A DNA stretch of 64,000 nt from Planctomycetota bacterium (GCA_030836185.1 JAURQH010000050.1:1-64000); one strand, 5' to 3'; shown: positions 47,184 through 56,755, counted from the stretch's first letter. Notes: generated from the sequence alone by a model not told the origin. Program-made: numbers and translations.

Positions 47184-47363
47184 ATGATTGAGCAACGGGT
47201 CAGGCTCATGAGGAGCTGGACAACAATTCAAGAACCCCAGCAACAGGAGGATGCATACGGGGAAGAATTTGTTCCGTCCTCGGAACCGGTCACAGCCGCC
47301 GTATCGGTTGAAGAAAGCCAAACATCATGTTCTTTTCTCGTGGACCTCTCAACAAGCCGTTGA
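47184..47363 (+). CDS. Putative small ORF overlapping the S41 protease start
   Basis: A 59-residue frame from ATG 47184 to TGA 47363 overlaps the first 37 bases of the S41 protease gene in another frame. It contains an acidic, Gln-rich stretch (TIQEPQQQEDAYGEEFVPSS). AAGGA lies about 10 bases before the start. If translated, it could couple to the protease gene, which has no strong site of its own. It may be chance. Confidence 0.3.
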   Translation: MIEQRVRLMRSWTTIQEPQQQEDAYGEEFVPSSEPVTAAVSVEESQTSCSFLVDLSTSR

Positions 47364-49018
47364 CGGCTGTCTGCTGCACAGTGGTTGTTTTTCTGACAAC
47401 CGGAATTTCCTCTTCTCTTGCTGCCAGCGCGGAATCCCTCAAAGTGGCCTCCGCCACCTCCGCCACCTCCGCCATCTCGACAGGAGTCGAACTGGAGCTG
47501 GATCGCAAATGGTTGGCCGCCATCGAGCATTACAAAGATTCACTAGAAGCATGGCCTCAAAGCGATCAGCTTCGCTTTGGATTACGACGTTCCAAGATTC
47601 ACTTTTCCATTCAACGTCGTTATCTCGACAACAGTTTTGAAGCAGACATGCTGGCATTGGAACCACGAGACGCCTTGTCTGAATGGGACGACGTTTACAA
47701 CATGATCTCTGGTCGTTATGTCGAACGCATCGATGTCACTTCCTTCGTCGCTCATGGAACAGAATCCCTTTACTTGGCCTTGGCCAACGATCACTTCCTC
47801 GCTCATCACCGACTCAATCGCGATGATGCCTCGGTCCGTGCACTGCGACGCTTCTTGCGAGAGCAATACTGGAATAAACCGCTCGGCTCGCAGGCTGACG
47901 GACATCAAATGATGAAAGAGATCGCGACTCTCTGCCAACGTCGGTTGGCGATTCCTGCGACTGCCGTGATGCTAGAATATGTGTTCGGCGGCACAAATGT
48001 TCTCGATGATTATTCGATGGTGCTGACACCTGAAAAACTGAAAGCACTGTACGCAAATATTGATGGAGAATTTGTCGGACTCGGCATCGAAATGAAAGCC
48101 GAAGAAGGCAAAGGGATGTTGCTTGTCAATGTCCTGCCCAACAGTCCTGCCGAACGAGGTGGTGCAGAACCGGGTGACTTTATCGTCGCGATCAGTGGAC
48201 ACGATTGTCGTCACTGGACAACCGAAGAAGCCGCTAAACTTCTCAAAGGCCCCGAAGAAAGTCGTATCCAGCTCACACTTGCCAATCAAGACGGCGAAGT
48301 TCGTGGGCCTCTGGCCTTCATTCGACGCCCGGTTCAGGTGAAGAGCATTCCGGTTGTCAAAATGGTCGATCAAGAACGTAAAGTAGGCTACATCAAAATG
48401 ACAGCCTTTCAAAAGACCTCAGCACAAGAACTCGACGCGGCTCTTCGCGAACTTGATTCTCGTGGAATGAAATCATTGATCTGGGACCTCCGCGGCAATC
48501 CAGGAGGGTTACTGACCGCTGCCGTAGAGGTGCTGGATCGCTTTCTCGATGAGGGTACGATTGTCTCGACACGTGGCCGGCAACGTACGGAAAACTGGTC
48601 TTACTCGGCTCACTCTGCCGGAACTTGGTCGATGCCTTTAGTGGTCTTGATCGATTCAAATTCAGCATCGGCCTCCGAAATTGCTGCCGGAGCGATCTTC
48701 GATCACCGTCGAGGATTACTGCTCGGACGGCAGTCTTACGGAAAATGGTCGGTACAGTCGATCTTCAACGCCGATCACTCGACCGGCATTCGATTGACCA
48801 CGGCGAAGTTCTATAGTCCTCACGGAAAAAATTACTCGAAGGTGGGGATCAAGCCGAATGTCGAAGTTGAGAAACCCGATCAGTTCACCAGTTTCTATCG
48901 TGGGCCGGAAACTCTCAACGCAACCGACGATGCAGACATCGCTCGCGGAGTCGAAATCCTCCGTTCCAGCAACGAATACTGGGCCTTGACTCGCAACGAT
49001 ACGAGCCTCGCCCCGTGA
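47327..49018 (+). CDS. Exported S41 (CtpA-like) protease
   Basis: A 563-residue C-terminal-processing protease. A signal peptide ends about residue 33 (SLAASA). Residues 52-100 look like a TPR-type helix pair. A PDZ domain covers about 240-320 (FVGLGIEMKAEEGKGMLLVN, SPAERGGAEPGDFIVAISGH). The S41 catalytic domain follows, with the serine in SNSASASEIAAGA and the lysine in GRQSYGKWSVQ. It should cleave periplasmic or tail-tagged proteins. The coding DNA has a short triplet-type repeat (CCTCCGCCA three times, about 47450-47478) in the early part, giving SATSATSAI. The start is ATG 47327. A strong terminator follows. Confidence 0.9.
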   Translation: MFFSRGPLNKPLTAVCCTVVVFLTTGISSSLAASAESLKVASATSATSAISTGVELELDRKWLAAIEHYKDSLEAWPQSDQLRFGLRRSKIHFSIQRRYLDNSFEADMLALEPRDALSEWDDVYNMISGRYVERIDVTSFVAHGTESLYLALANDHFLAHHRLNRDDASVRALRRFLREQYWNKPLGSQADGHQMMKEIATLCQRRLAIPATAVMLEYVFGGTNVLDDYSMVLTPEKLKALYANIDGEFVGLGIEMKAEEGKGMLLVNVLPNSPAERGGAEPGDFIVAISGHDCRHWTTEEAAKLLKGPEESRIQLTLANQDGEVRGPLAFIRRPVQVKSIPVVKMVDQERKVGYIKMTAFQKTSAQELDAALRELDSRGMKSLIWDLRGNPGGLLTAAVEVLDRFLDEGTIVSTRGRQRTENWSYSAHSAGTWSMPLVVLIDSNSASASEIAAGAIFDHRRGLLLGRQSYGKWSVQSIFNADHSTGIRLTTAKFYSPHGKNYSKVGIKPNVEVEKPDQFTSFYRGPETLNATDDADIARGVEILRSSNEYWALTRNDTSLAP

Positions 49019-49087
49019 TCCATTTCTCGGGAATAGTCCTCGTCGGACGACCCCCGTAACGTGTGTGGCTTTCGCACGTTAATCGAG

Positions 49088-49128
49088 AACAGTCCGCCTG
49101 CAATGATGTGCCAGGCGGACTGTTTTTT
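49088..49128 (+). terminator. Strong intrinsic terminator after the S41 protease gene
   Basis: A perfect 13-bp stem AACAGTCCGCCTG/CAGGCGGACTGTT with an 11-nt loop is followed by TTTTTT. Confidence 0.9.
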
Positions 49129-49453
49129 TGTTCATTCGAGATTTGCGTGTTCACTTCGACGCTTGACGAAAAGCGGACATCTCTTTCCGATGCTGAATTG
49201 TTCAACGACCCCGCATGAGAAATCAAACATTACCGCGAATTCGCCAACCGTACGATGAAGCTACGAACACGTAGCTGGATTCGCAAGAATTCAGACGAAC
49301 TGCGAGGGAGATATCGGTCCTTCTAAACTCTTGCGAATCCAGCTACGAGTGAGGTTAACTTCGAACTGAATACGCATCAGTCGGATGAACCTGCTTTTTT
49401 ATTGAGTTTTTTCAGCGCGATCACAAATTCTGACCGAGTCACAATATCGCATC
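49129..49453. other. Intergenic region between the S41 and beta-propeller genes
   Basis: About 325 bases with no supported gene. It holds the third copy of the dispersed palindromic repeat (49271-49346). No further gene or clear promoter is seen. Confidence 0.45.
49271..49346. repeat. Dispersed palindromic repeat, copy 3 (complete)
   Basis: Perfect 18-bp terminal inverted repeats, GTAGCTGGATTCGCAAGA and its exact complement, enclose about 40 bases. Its right half and right flank match the sequence at 1-66, and its left arm matches 27844-27863. This is the best-preserved copy in the window. Confidence 0.8.
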
Positions 49454-50380
49454 GTGGCTTCACCTCATTACGATGACAGCATGAATTCTCCCAGCTTACA
49501 ATGGTTGAGTGATGGTCCCGGTCGTCCGCCCCAGTTGCGATGGTCGTTTGTGATCGACGCTCCATTACAGTCGATGGCATACTCGGGAGAAGCGGGAACA
49601 TTGTTGGCCGCTGATCAATCAGGAGGGCTCTATCTGTTCGACAGAAGTGGAAAAGTCCTCAGCATGATGCGTGGTTTTCAGGAGATTCGAAATCTTGCCT
49701 GGTCACGTCGAGGAACTGCCGGGATCGCCATTCTGGGAGAAAACCGTGTGGTCTCGCTGACCCCTTCTCTGAAAATCGAGTGGTCGGTTGATTTGAGCGA
49801 AGCGGCCACCGCAGCAGCCGTTTCTCCGTTTGGAGAACATTATTCAGTCTCGCTGGCGAATGGCATGAACTACATTTTGCGATCAGATCGCAAACAGCTC
49901 GGCAAATTTGAAACCGATCGCCCTATCCATTTTTCAGAATTTCTGGAAACCGAGACCGAACTGATCCTCTGCGCTCAATATGGATTCATCGGACGATATA
50001 ACTTTCAGGGATCGCCCATCTGGCGTAACAAAACTTTCTCGAACGTAGGGCAACTCGCGACGACAGCCAACGGATCGTTGATTTCATTGGCCATGTTTAA
50101 TCACGGCGTCCAAAAATTTGATCGATATGGTGAAGTGGCGGGCCGTTTTGCTCTGGAAGGAACCCCACACCTAATCACGATGACACCCAATGGCGAACAT
50201 TTGGCCATCGCCACACTCGAAAATCATCTTTATTGGATCAACTCCAAAGGGGCTTTGCTCTGGGCGGCGACGGCTCCTGAAACAATTCGATCCCTGGCCG
50301 TCTCTTCTGCCGGAGAAAGCATTTATTTGGGCCTCCAATCGGGCCGCCTCCTTAATTTCCACTGGAATCCCGGCCACTGA
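49454..50380 (+). CDS. Beta-propeller (WD40/PQQ-like) protein
   Basis: A 308-residue protein made of short beta repeats of about 40 residues, for example GTLLAADQSGGLYLFDRSGK, GTAGIAILGENRVVSLTP and ESIYLGLQSGRLLNFHW. The spacing fits a six- or seven-bladed propeller of the PQQ/WD40-like type. No signal peptide is present, so it should be cytoplasmic. The start may be GTG 49454 or ATG 49481. No ribosome binding site separates them. It is followed by the kinase gene with its own promoter, and might present a signal to it, but this is a guess. Confidence 0.72.
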   Translation: MASPHYDDSMNSPSLQWLSDGPGRPPQLRWSFVIDAPLQSMAYSGEAGTLLAADQSGGLYLFDRSGKVLSMMRGFQEIRNLAWSRRGTAGIAILGENRVVSLTPSLKIEWSVDLSEAATAAAVSPFGEHYSVSLANGMNYILRSDRKQLGKFETDRPIHFSEFLETETELILCAQYGFIGRYNFQGSPIWRNKTFSNVGQLATTANGSLISLAMFNHGVQKFDRYGEVAGRFALEGTPHLITMTPNGEHLAIATLENHLYWINSKGALLWAATAPETIRSLAVSSAGESIYLGLQSGRLLNFHWNPGH

Positions 50381-50412
50381 CAGGATTCTGGCAGAATTCG
50401 GGTAACTGACTT

Positions 50413-50442
50413 TTGACCGGAAGCAACATGCACGGTTATACT
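50413..50442 (+). promoter_or_regulatory. Promoter of the kinase gene
   Basis: TTGACC (50413-50418) and TATACT (50437-50442), each five of six to consensus, are separated by 18 bases. They are placed about 115 bases before the kinase ATG. Confidence 0.5.
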
Positions 50443-50557
50443 TGGAGATCACTTCAATGGTCTTATCACATCACAACTGACGTTAGATCACGGCTAGCCC
50501 GCTGAACTCATGAAGCTGCTGCTAACTTGCGCTCCCCCTGATTGACCCCAAACCTCT

Positions 50558-53500
50558 ATGTCCAACGCCGATTCCAAATCAGAAAACAATCAGAAAGGGA
50601 GAATCAAAGCTCCCCGTCAGATTGGAAAATATGAACTGAAACGACGGCTTGGTGCGGGCGGTATGGGAGCCGTTTTCCTAGCGACCGACACCAAAACGAA
50701 ACGTGCGGTGGCGTTGAAAGTCTTACCCAAAGACAAGGCCGCTAACGAAACATTGGTAAAGCGATTTCAGGCTGAGGCACAAGCGGCAGCTAACCTGGAA
50801 CACGATAACATTGTTCGGGTGTATGAAGCCGATCAGGCAGACGGCTATCTATACATCTCATTGGAATACATTGACGGCACAGATGTTGACATTGTTCTGA
50901 GAAAACGAGAACGAATGCCCGTGAAACGGGCTGCCGAGGTCGTGAAACAAGTGGCCAAGGCGCTGCAGCACGCTCACGAACAAAACATTGTTCATCGCGA
51001 CATCAAACCCGCCAACATCATGATTCGTAATGACGGTGTCGTGAAATTAACCGATCTTGGTTTGGCGCGATCCGTAGATGAAGCTGACGACACCAATATC
51101 ACACGCGCAGGAACCACGGTCGGAACGGTCGACTATATGGCTCCCGAGCAAGCTCGCAACAGTCGACTGGCCGACATTCGTAGTGACCTTTATTCGCTGG
51201 GTTGCACGTGGTATCAGATGATTGTCGGGCATCCGCCGTATCATGAAGGATCTCTCATGAACAAGCTTCAGGCACACTCTTCGGCAAAGCTCCCCGATCC
51301 TCGCGATGAGAATCCCGATGTTCCCGAATCAACCGTCATCATGATTCATCAATTGATGGCCAAAAAACCTGAAGACCGCTACCAGACACCCCAAGAGTTA
51401 CTGGATGATTTTCAGAATTCGTCCATGCACCGTTCGACTCTCAACAATGATGTCCTGAGTGCGTTGGCTGAAGAAGACACCTCTTTGGACCCTACGAGCC
51501 AGGGAGAACCAGAAACCGTCTCGGAAGCGACCACCTCCAACCGGTCAAATACAAACTCCGGCAATTCTGCAAATGATTCCGCAGCGGAGACAGCAGACGA
51601 AGAGGCACCTCGCCGTCGAAAGAAACAGAAAAAACGCCCCTCCAAATCTTCAAGGACGCCACAATCTGATCATGCGTCAGATTCTTCCCGTCAGCAAAAA
51701 ATGCCTCCTCGGCAAGACCGGAAGGATGCCCCCGAGTCGAAGCCGCGTGGAGGGGATGGCGATTCCGCCCCATTGGAAATCTTGAAGTACCTTACAATCG
51801 CGGGGGGATTTGTCGGAGTCTTTGTCGGAATCTGGTATGTCCTGTCTGCGTTCGCTTCGGGTCTCGATCCGGGAGGATCGACCGCGAAGGGTGAGTCACA
51901 GCGTCAAATCGCGCGGGACATGATTGGTGAGAATCAATCTGCTCCGGTTCCCACCGCGGGGCGCAGGCAACCCGAAGAAGAGAACGGCCCCTCACCCACT
52001 CAGGTCACTTTCTCTGATCCCGGTCGATCATCGAGTCCTCAAAAGGCAGCCGTATCGTCGCTCGAACTGATTAAAGCTCCCAGTATTTACAAGGCACCCG
52101 ATTGGGCAAAGCAAGTCCCCGTCTCCTCAGAGATTCCCAAACTCCTTGCCGACTTGAAACTGAAACCAAGAACAGTGGGACAGTGGGGCAATCAACTGGG
52201 AGCGTTCCGCACCATTTCCTCTGCTCTGGAAAAACTTCCCGCAGGACCGGTTTGGCTTCAACTCCTTGGCCCCGGGCCTTTTTCCATGAATCCTGTCGCC
52301 ATCAAAGGTCGTCAACTCATTATCAGCCGAGCGTCTGATGACTATGAGCCCTCAATTGTTTGTCTGGGGAGGAAGTTGAAGAAGTCCAATCAGTTCCTGA
52401 AAATCGAAGAGGGAAGCCTGCTGTTGACGGGCGTGAATCTGGTTGTCGATGTCCAACAATTCCCAGCCACCGGTCCCGTGTCACTGATTTCGATGAATCG
52501 TGGGGATCTCTTTCTGAGAGATGTCTCTATTAGCCTGTTTGGGAAACGCGAGTCGCCCACGCACGCAATCTCTTACACGTCCTCAAATTCGACAACGGAA
52601 AAATCACGAATTCTGATTGACCGCAGTTTAATTCGCGGCCATTGCAGTTCTCTTCAACTCACAGGAAACAGCAACTCACTGCTCGTCACGAATTCACTGT
52701 TGCTCTCTGCCGAATCTCCCGTTTTCTCCATCGATTTTCCTGATGTCGCGTCTGCTGAAAATCAGAAACCAAACAACTCGATGAACGTGGTCAGAAGCAC
52801 GCTGGCGACTTCCCACTCACTCTTTGTCGTCAACGGCAAAGGCTCTTCGATGCAAGTGGCATTGGAAGAGGATCAGTGCTTTTCTTCGGGGAATACTGAC
52901 TCTCCTTTAATCGATCTCAAACAATGGGCGGTCAGTCCCACGCCGCAACCGAGTCAATCGTCGGCACAAAATTTCCGTTGGACCACAAACGCTTCAAATT
53001 TTCGAGGATGGAAAACACTACTCCGATCAGGCGCGAATTCCGTCGAACCCATCGTAGAGATTGCCGTCTGGAAGAAGTTCTGGGACGACGGCTTCAATAA
53101 TTCCGAGTTTTCCTCCGACGCGTGGACCGCTCCTCAACCGATTGATGCACACAGCTTCAATGACAAAAACTGGACAGACAACTCTTCCTCGGGTGTTCCG
53201 GCCGATGCCTTATCCCTACCATCGCCCAGCATTCAATCGACGACATACGCAATGACTGGAGTGAGTGAAGTCGCACCGATGGCGTTTGCAGGACAACCAC
53301 CAGCCACGATTGAACTCAACCTCGACAAAACGAATTTGGACGAAGAACTCACGAAAACCTCTTGGAAAAGTGGGACTCGCTTTCTCCTGTCAGGAACGCA
53401 AACAGATCTTCTGAGGCCCATCGTTGTGGATGGTCGATCATTGATTCTGGAAATGGCCCCCAACCAGCCAGAAGGGTTTGACCTACAGCCCAGGAAGAAT

Positions 53501-54457
53501 TTTTCCGAGTCACTCCTCACCGTGCAAAATGCTTCCCTGATACTGAGAAACGTGCGAATGCGTGCTCCCAATCGGTCACGCGATAACGAACAACCGGCCT
53601 GGTTACTGAATGTCACCAACGGAAGTCTGTCGGTTGTTGATAGCCACCTCAGTGGCCCGTATTTGGAGAACGATCACTACCGAGGTCTCATCCACTGGGA
53701 GACGGGGAATGGACGATCATTGCCCGAGTCTCAGCCTCGTCGGCACCTGCTGGAAATCTCTTCGAGTGTTTTACTGACCAAAGGGATCGCCGTTTCAACA
53801 TCTCCACAAGCTGGACTTGTCCGCGTGAATGACAGTCTGATTGCAGCACAGGGCACAGCTTGGGAGTGTCGATTTCTTCCCAACCCAGAGTCTCTCTCGG
53901 CGTTATTTGATTTCCGCCAGTCAACACTGGGAGGGTCGGACAGTGTGTTGTCCATCATAGAGACTCCCAAAGACGAGGCGGGGATTCGATGTGCATTCTT
54001 AATCCGCGACTGTCTCGCAATCAACACAAACCCTGGAGACATTCGTAGAGCAAAGACCGCCTTTCTGACAGCCGATCCATCTTGGCTCAACCCGCAACAC
54101 CTCATCTGGTGGGGGCGTGCGAATGGTTGGTCCACCGACATTCCCTGCTTCACAAGAGCCCCCAATGATGCCGGGCAACTGCAAACGGTCGATGACTGGA
54201 CGGCTCTTTGGGGAGAATTTAATGTTCAAAAGCCTCTGTATAATCCGGGGGGAGTGATTCTGGTCGAACAAAAGACTCGCCCCAAAGAGCTGCTGCCGGA
54301 ACAGTTTCAGCTTGACCCCAAATCTCGCGCTCTGAAATGGAATTTGGAAGGCGATCCGATTGGGGCAAATCTGGATGGTTTTCTGCCTGTTCAAACAGCC
54401 GACGGCAAGCCGGCCAAGAAACAACCCTCCAAAGCCCGGCCAACCAGTGGATTCTAA
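50558..54457 (+). CDS. Large Hanks-type Ser/Thr kinase with extracytoplasmic domain
   Basis: A 1299-residue receptor-like kinase. The kinase domain (about 22-290) has the glycine loop LGAGGMGAV, VALK (Lys54), HRDIKPANIM (Asp148), and DLG in place of DFG (166-168). MAPEQ completes the activation segment. A disordered basic linker (300-405) leads to one membrane helix (LTIAGGFVGVFVGIWYVLSA, about 412-430). The remaining 860 residues lie outside and contain two beta-rich halves with repeated short strands (SLLLTGVNLVVDV, SLILRNVRMRAP, SLSVVDSHLSG). This pattern suggests a right-handed beta-helix with a sensory or binding role. The MnmE-like and ROK genes follow on the same strand. The extracellular ligand is unknown. 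Confidence 0.88.
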   Translation: MSNADSKSENNQKGRIKAPRQIGKYELKRRLGAGGMGAVFLATDTKTKRAVALKVLPKDKAANETLVKRFQAEAQAAANLEHDNIVRVYEADQADGYLYISLEYIDGTDVDIVLRKRERMPVKRAAEVVKQVAKALQHAHEQNIVHRDIKPANIMIRNDGVVKLTDLGLARSVDEADDTNITRAGTTVGTVDYMAPEQARNSRLADIRSDLYSLGCTWYQMIVGHPPYHEGSLMNKLQAHSSAKLPDPRDENPDVPESTVIMIHQLMAKKPEDRYQTPQELLDDFQNSSMHRSTLNNDVLSALAEEDTSLDPTSQGEPETVSEATTSNRSNTNSGNSANDSAAETADEEAPRRRKKQKKRPSKSSRTPQSDHASDSSRQQKMPPRQDRKDAPESKPRGGDGDSAPLEILKYLTIAGGFVGVFVGIWYVLSAFASGLDPGGSTAKGESQRQIARDMIGENQSAPVPTAGRRQPEEENGPSPTQVTFSDPGRSSSPQKAAVSSLELIKAPSIYKAPDWAKQVPVSSEIPKLLADLKLKPRTVGQWGNQLGAFRTISSALEKLPAGPVWLQLLGPGPFSMNPVAIKGRQLIISRASDDYEPSIVCLGRKLKKSNQFLKIEEGSLLLTGVNLVVDVQQFPATGPVSLISMNRGDLFLRDVSISLFGKRESPTHAISYTSSNSTTEKSRILIDRSLIRGHCSSLQLTGNSNSLLVTNSLLLSAESPVFSIDFPDVASAENQKPNNSMNVVRSTLATSHSLFVVNGKGSSMQVALEEDQCFSSGNTDSPLIDLKQWAVSPTPQPSQSSAQNFRWTTNASNFRGWKTLLRSGANSVEPIVEIAVWKKFWDDGFNNSEFSSDAWTAPQPIDAHSFNDKNWTDNSSSGVPADALSLPSPSIQSTTYAMTGVSEVAPMAFAGQPPATIELNLDKTNLDEELTKTSWKSGTRFLLSGTQTDLLRPIVVDGRSLILEMAPNQPEGFDLQPRKNFSESLLTVQNASLILRNVRMRAPNRSRDNEQPAWLLNVTNGSLSVVDSHLSGPYLENDHYRGLIHWETGNGRSLPESQPRRHLLEISSSVLLTKGIAVSTSPQAGLVRVNDSLIAAQGTAWECRFLPNPESLSALFDFRQSTLGGSDSVLSIIETPKDEAGIRCAFLIRDCLAINTNPGDIRRAKTAFLTADPSWLNPQHLIWWGRANGWSTDIPCFTRAPNDAGQLQTVDDWTALWGEFNVQKPLYNPGGVILVEQKTRPKELLPEQFQLDPKSRALKWNLEGDPIGANLDGFLPVQTADGKPAKKQPSKARPTSGF

Positions 54458-54502
54458 CTACACGAAACGGCCAGTTCTCGGCAACCTCTGGGCATTCGAA
54501 TC

Positions 54503-55666
54503 GTGAACACATCGCTCCCCAATTCCACTTCATCGGCGGCTCTCATCACACCTCTTGGTCGAGGGGCTGTCGCCACGTGGAAAATCACAGGTCCCGCCTC
54601 ACATTGGCAACAATTTCCTTTTCAATCTGCCACATCGATGACCATCGCAGAGCAACCCGTGGGAAGAATTTTGTTTGGTTATTGGGAAGGTGAAGATGTC
54701 GTCGTCATTCGTATGGAGGAGAATGAGTGGGAGCTACACTGTCATGGAGGGTATGCAGCCGTCAATCGAGTTCAAAACAGCCTCGAATCTCGGAACGTAC
54801 AAATACAGGACTGGCGTGAATTTCAAAACGACTTAGTGAGCACTCTCGCACGAGAATTTCAGATTGCGATTTCGGAATCTGTCACCTGGAAGACTGCGGA
54901 ACTTCTGCTGCGACACCCCACAACGACCTGGATTCATCAATTACGCTGTTGGGTAAAAGCACTCGCAGAGAGCCCGTCCACAGGTTTGGCGAGTGAAATC
55001 CAGACTCAATGCGAACATATCGTGGATAAATCTCAAATTGGTATTCGCCTGACAAAAGCGGCCCGCGTTGTTCTGGCCGGAGCCCCCAATGTCGGCAAAT
55101 CCAGTTTACTCAACCGACTGGCAGGCTACGAACGAAGTATCGTTCAAAATCGGCCCGGAACAACCCGAGATACGTTCGGGGCCGAAATTGCTTTAGGAGG
55201 ATACCCGGTCACTTTGACTGATACCGCAGGTATTCGAGAGACCGACGACAGTCTCGAATCGGCTGGAATCAGCCGTGCCCGTCAAGTCCTGAGCACCGCT
55301 GATTTGATTCTGTTTTTGATTGATGGCACAGCAGCCCCCACTCTCGAGGAAAATCAATTCCTCGAACAATACCCCGATGCCGTTCCTGTCCTCCACAAAA
55401 GCGACCAAGCTGTTCACCCCGAACGAACAATGACTTCGGGTTTGTTGCGAGTGTCTGCTCTGACCGGTGAAGGAACAAAAACACTGATCGATGAGATCGT
55501 GAGACTGATCGTCCCAGCTTCCCCTGACTCGTCCACAATTTTTCCAATTACTCGTCGCCAAAGAAATTGTCTCCATGAGATCGTTTCAGCCACAAAAGAA
55601 CAGAACTTCGAACGGCTGAATCAATCGATCAAAGACTTGCTCACAGACCCTCTCTCCATCGACTGA
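54503..55666 (+). CDS. MnmE-like GTPase lacking the C-terminal FCIGK
   Basis: A 387-residue relative of the tRNA-modifying GTPase MnmE (about 450 residues). The N-terminal domain keeps SAALITPLGRGAVATWKITG and ELHCHGGYAAVNRV, although divergent. The G domain is complete: G1 GAPNVGKSS (about 192-200), PGTTRDT, DTAG and HKSD in place of NKxD. Canonical MnmE ends in FCIGK, whose cysteine is needed for the uridine modification; this protein ends at LLTDPLSID and lacks it. It may have lost tRNA modification and kept GTPase switching, or it may act with a second protein. It starts at GTG 54503, 45 bases after the kinase gene, and ends 20 bases before the ROK gene. The three genes are probably one transcript. 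Confidence 0.8.
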   Translation: MNTSLPNSTSSAALITPLGRGAVATWKITGPASHWQQFPFQSATSMTIAEQPVGRILFGYWEGEDVVVIRMEENEWELHCHGGYAAVNRVQNSLESRNVQIQDWREFQNDLVSTLAREFQIAISESVTWKTAELLLRHPTTTWIHQLRCWVKALAESPSTGLASEIQTQCEHIVDKSQIGIRLTKAARVVLAGAPNVGKSSLLNRLAGYERSIVQNRPGTTRDTFGAEIALGGYPVTLTDTAGIRETDDSLESAGISRARQVLSTADLILFLIDGTAAPTLEENQFLEQYPDAVPVLHKSDQAVHPERTMTSGLLRVSALTGEGTKTLIDEIVRLIVPASPDSSTIFPITRRQRNCLHEIVSATKEQNFERLNQSIKDLLTDPLSID

Positions 55667-55686
55667 CACTTCAGAATTGCAACGCT

Positions 55687-56631
55687 ATGTATCTTGGAAT
55701 TGAAATTGGTGGAACCAAGCTTCAGGCTGCCATCGGCAAACCTGGAAACATTGAAAAACTGATTCGCCGTGAGGTTGATCCCGAACTTCAGGCAAATGGA
55801 ATTCGCGATCAACTGTCACAAATCGTTCCCGAACTTTGCAATCAGTACCCTGTTCAACATATTGGGGTCGGTTTCGGAGGCCCCGTCGAAACGAAAAATG
55901 GAGTGGTGACAACATCGCATCAAGTTTCTGGCTGGGACAAGTTCCCTCTTGCAAAATGGTTAGCAGAAATAAGTGGTGTCGAATGCACGGTCGTGAATGA
56001 CTGCGACGCCGCCGCGTTGGCGGAAGCATGCTGGGGAGCCGGCCAAGGAGCCTCGGGAGTGATTTATGTGACAGTCGGCACAGGAGTGGGTGGCGGATAT
56101 GTCGTTAATGAAGTGCTACAAGGAACAAATCGGCCTGCCTCATTGGAGATTGGTCATCTTCGTCCCGGTCTTGCCTCTGAAACTCCTGACGAGACCGTCG
56201 AGTCCCTTTCGAGTGGACGGGGCATCGAAACTCGGATGCAGCAGATTCTACAAGACAAAGAGGATGACCCTGAACTCCTGGAATTGAAGTTGCATTTACT
56301 AGCGGGCGACGAACGACTCAATGCCAAACAGGTTTGCCTTGCAGCAGCCGAGGGAAATCCGGCAGCCGTTGAGATTATCAAAACAGCCTGTCAAACCTTG
56401 GGTTGGGCCATTGCTCAATCAATTACGTTGCTGGCCCCTGAATGTGTTGTGATTGGTGGTGGAGTTTCTTTGGCGGGAGACAAACTGTTTTTTGGTCCCG
56501 TCCGAAAATCTGTCGAAAAATACGTATTCTCTGGCCTCCTCGACAGTTATCGCATTGAACCAGCCGCATTGGGAGAGGAAGTTGTTTTACACGGGGCTCT
56601 TCAAATCGCAGCTCAGGCTGCTTCAAGCTGA
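55687..56631 (+). CDS. ROK-family sugar kinase
   Basis: A 314-residue ROK protein, probably a glucokinase or other hexose kinase. It begins MYLGIEIGGTKLQAAIGK, the ATP-binding phosphate-1 motif. It continues with VGFGGPVETKNGVV, the catalytic VVNDCDAAALAEACWGAG and the phosphate-2 segment VTVGTGVGGGYVVN. EIGHLRPG carries the ROK glutamate and histidine. The zinc motif CxCGxxGC of many ROK proteins is absent; this region reads SSGRGIETRM, as in zinc-free members. The C-terminal VVIGGGVS loop is present. The start is ATG 55687. It is the third gene of the kinase cluster. Confidence 0.88.
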   Translation: MYLGIEIGGTKLQAAIGKPGNIEKLIRREVDPELQANGIRDQLSQIVPELCNQYPVQHIGVGFGGPVETKNGVVTTSHQVSGWDKFPLAKWLAEISGVECTVVNDCDAAALAEACWGAGQGASGVIYVTVGTGVGGGYVVNEVLQGTNRPASLEIGHLRPGLASETPDETVESLSSGRGIETRMQQILQDKEDDPELLELKLHLLAGDERLNAKQVCLAAAEGNPAAVEIIKTACQTLGWAIAQSITLLAPECVVIGGGVSLAGDKLFFGPVRKSVEKYVFSGLLDSYRIEPAALGEEVVLHGALQIAAQAASS

Positions 56632-56755
56632 ATCCGCTGTTGACGAAATATTCCAACTATTCTACCGTTCGAGCCTCTCCTTCGCGGCATTTCCGGCAAG
56701 TCCTTGCCAAACGAACTCATAATCACAATTTGTTTCACATCCAAAGAGATGCGAT

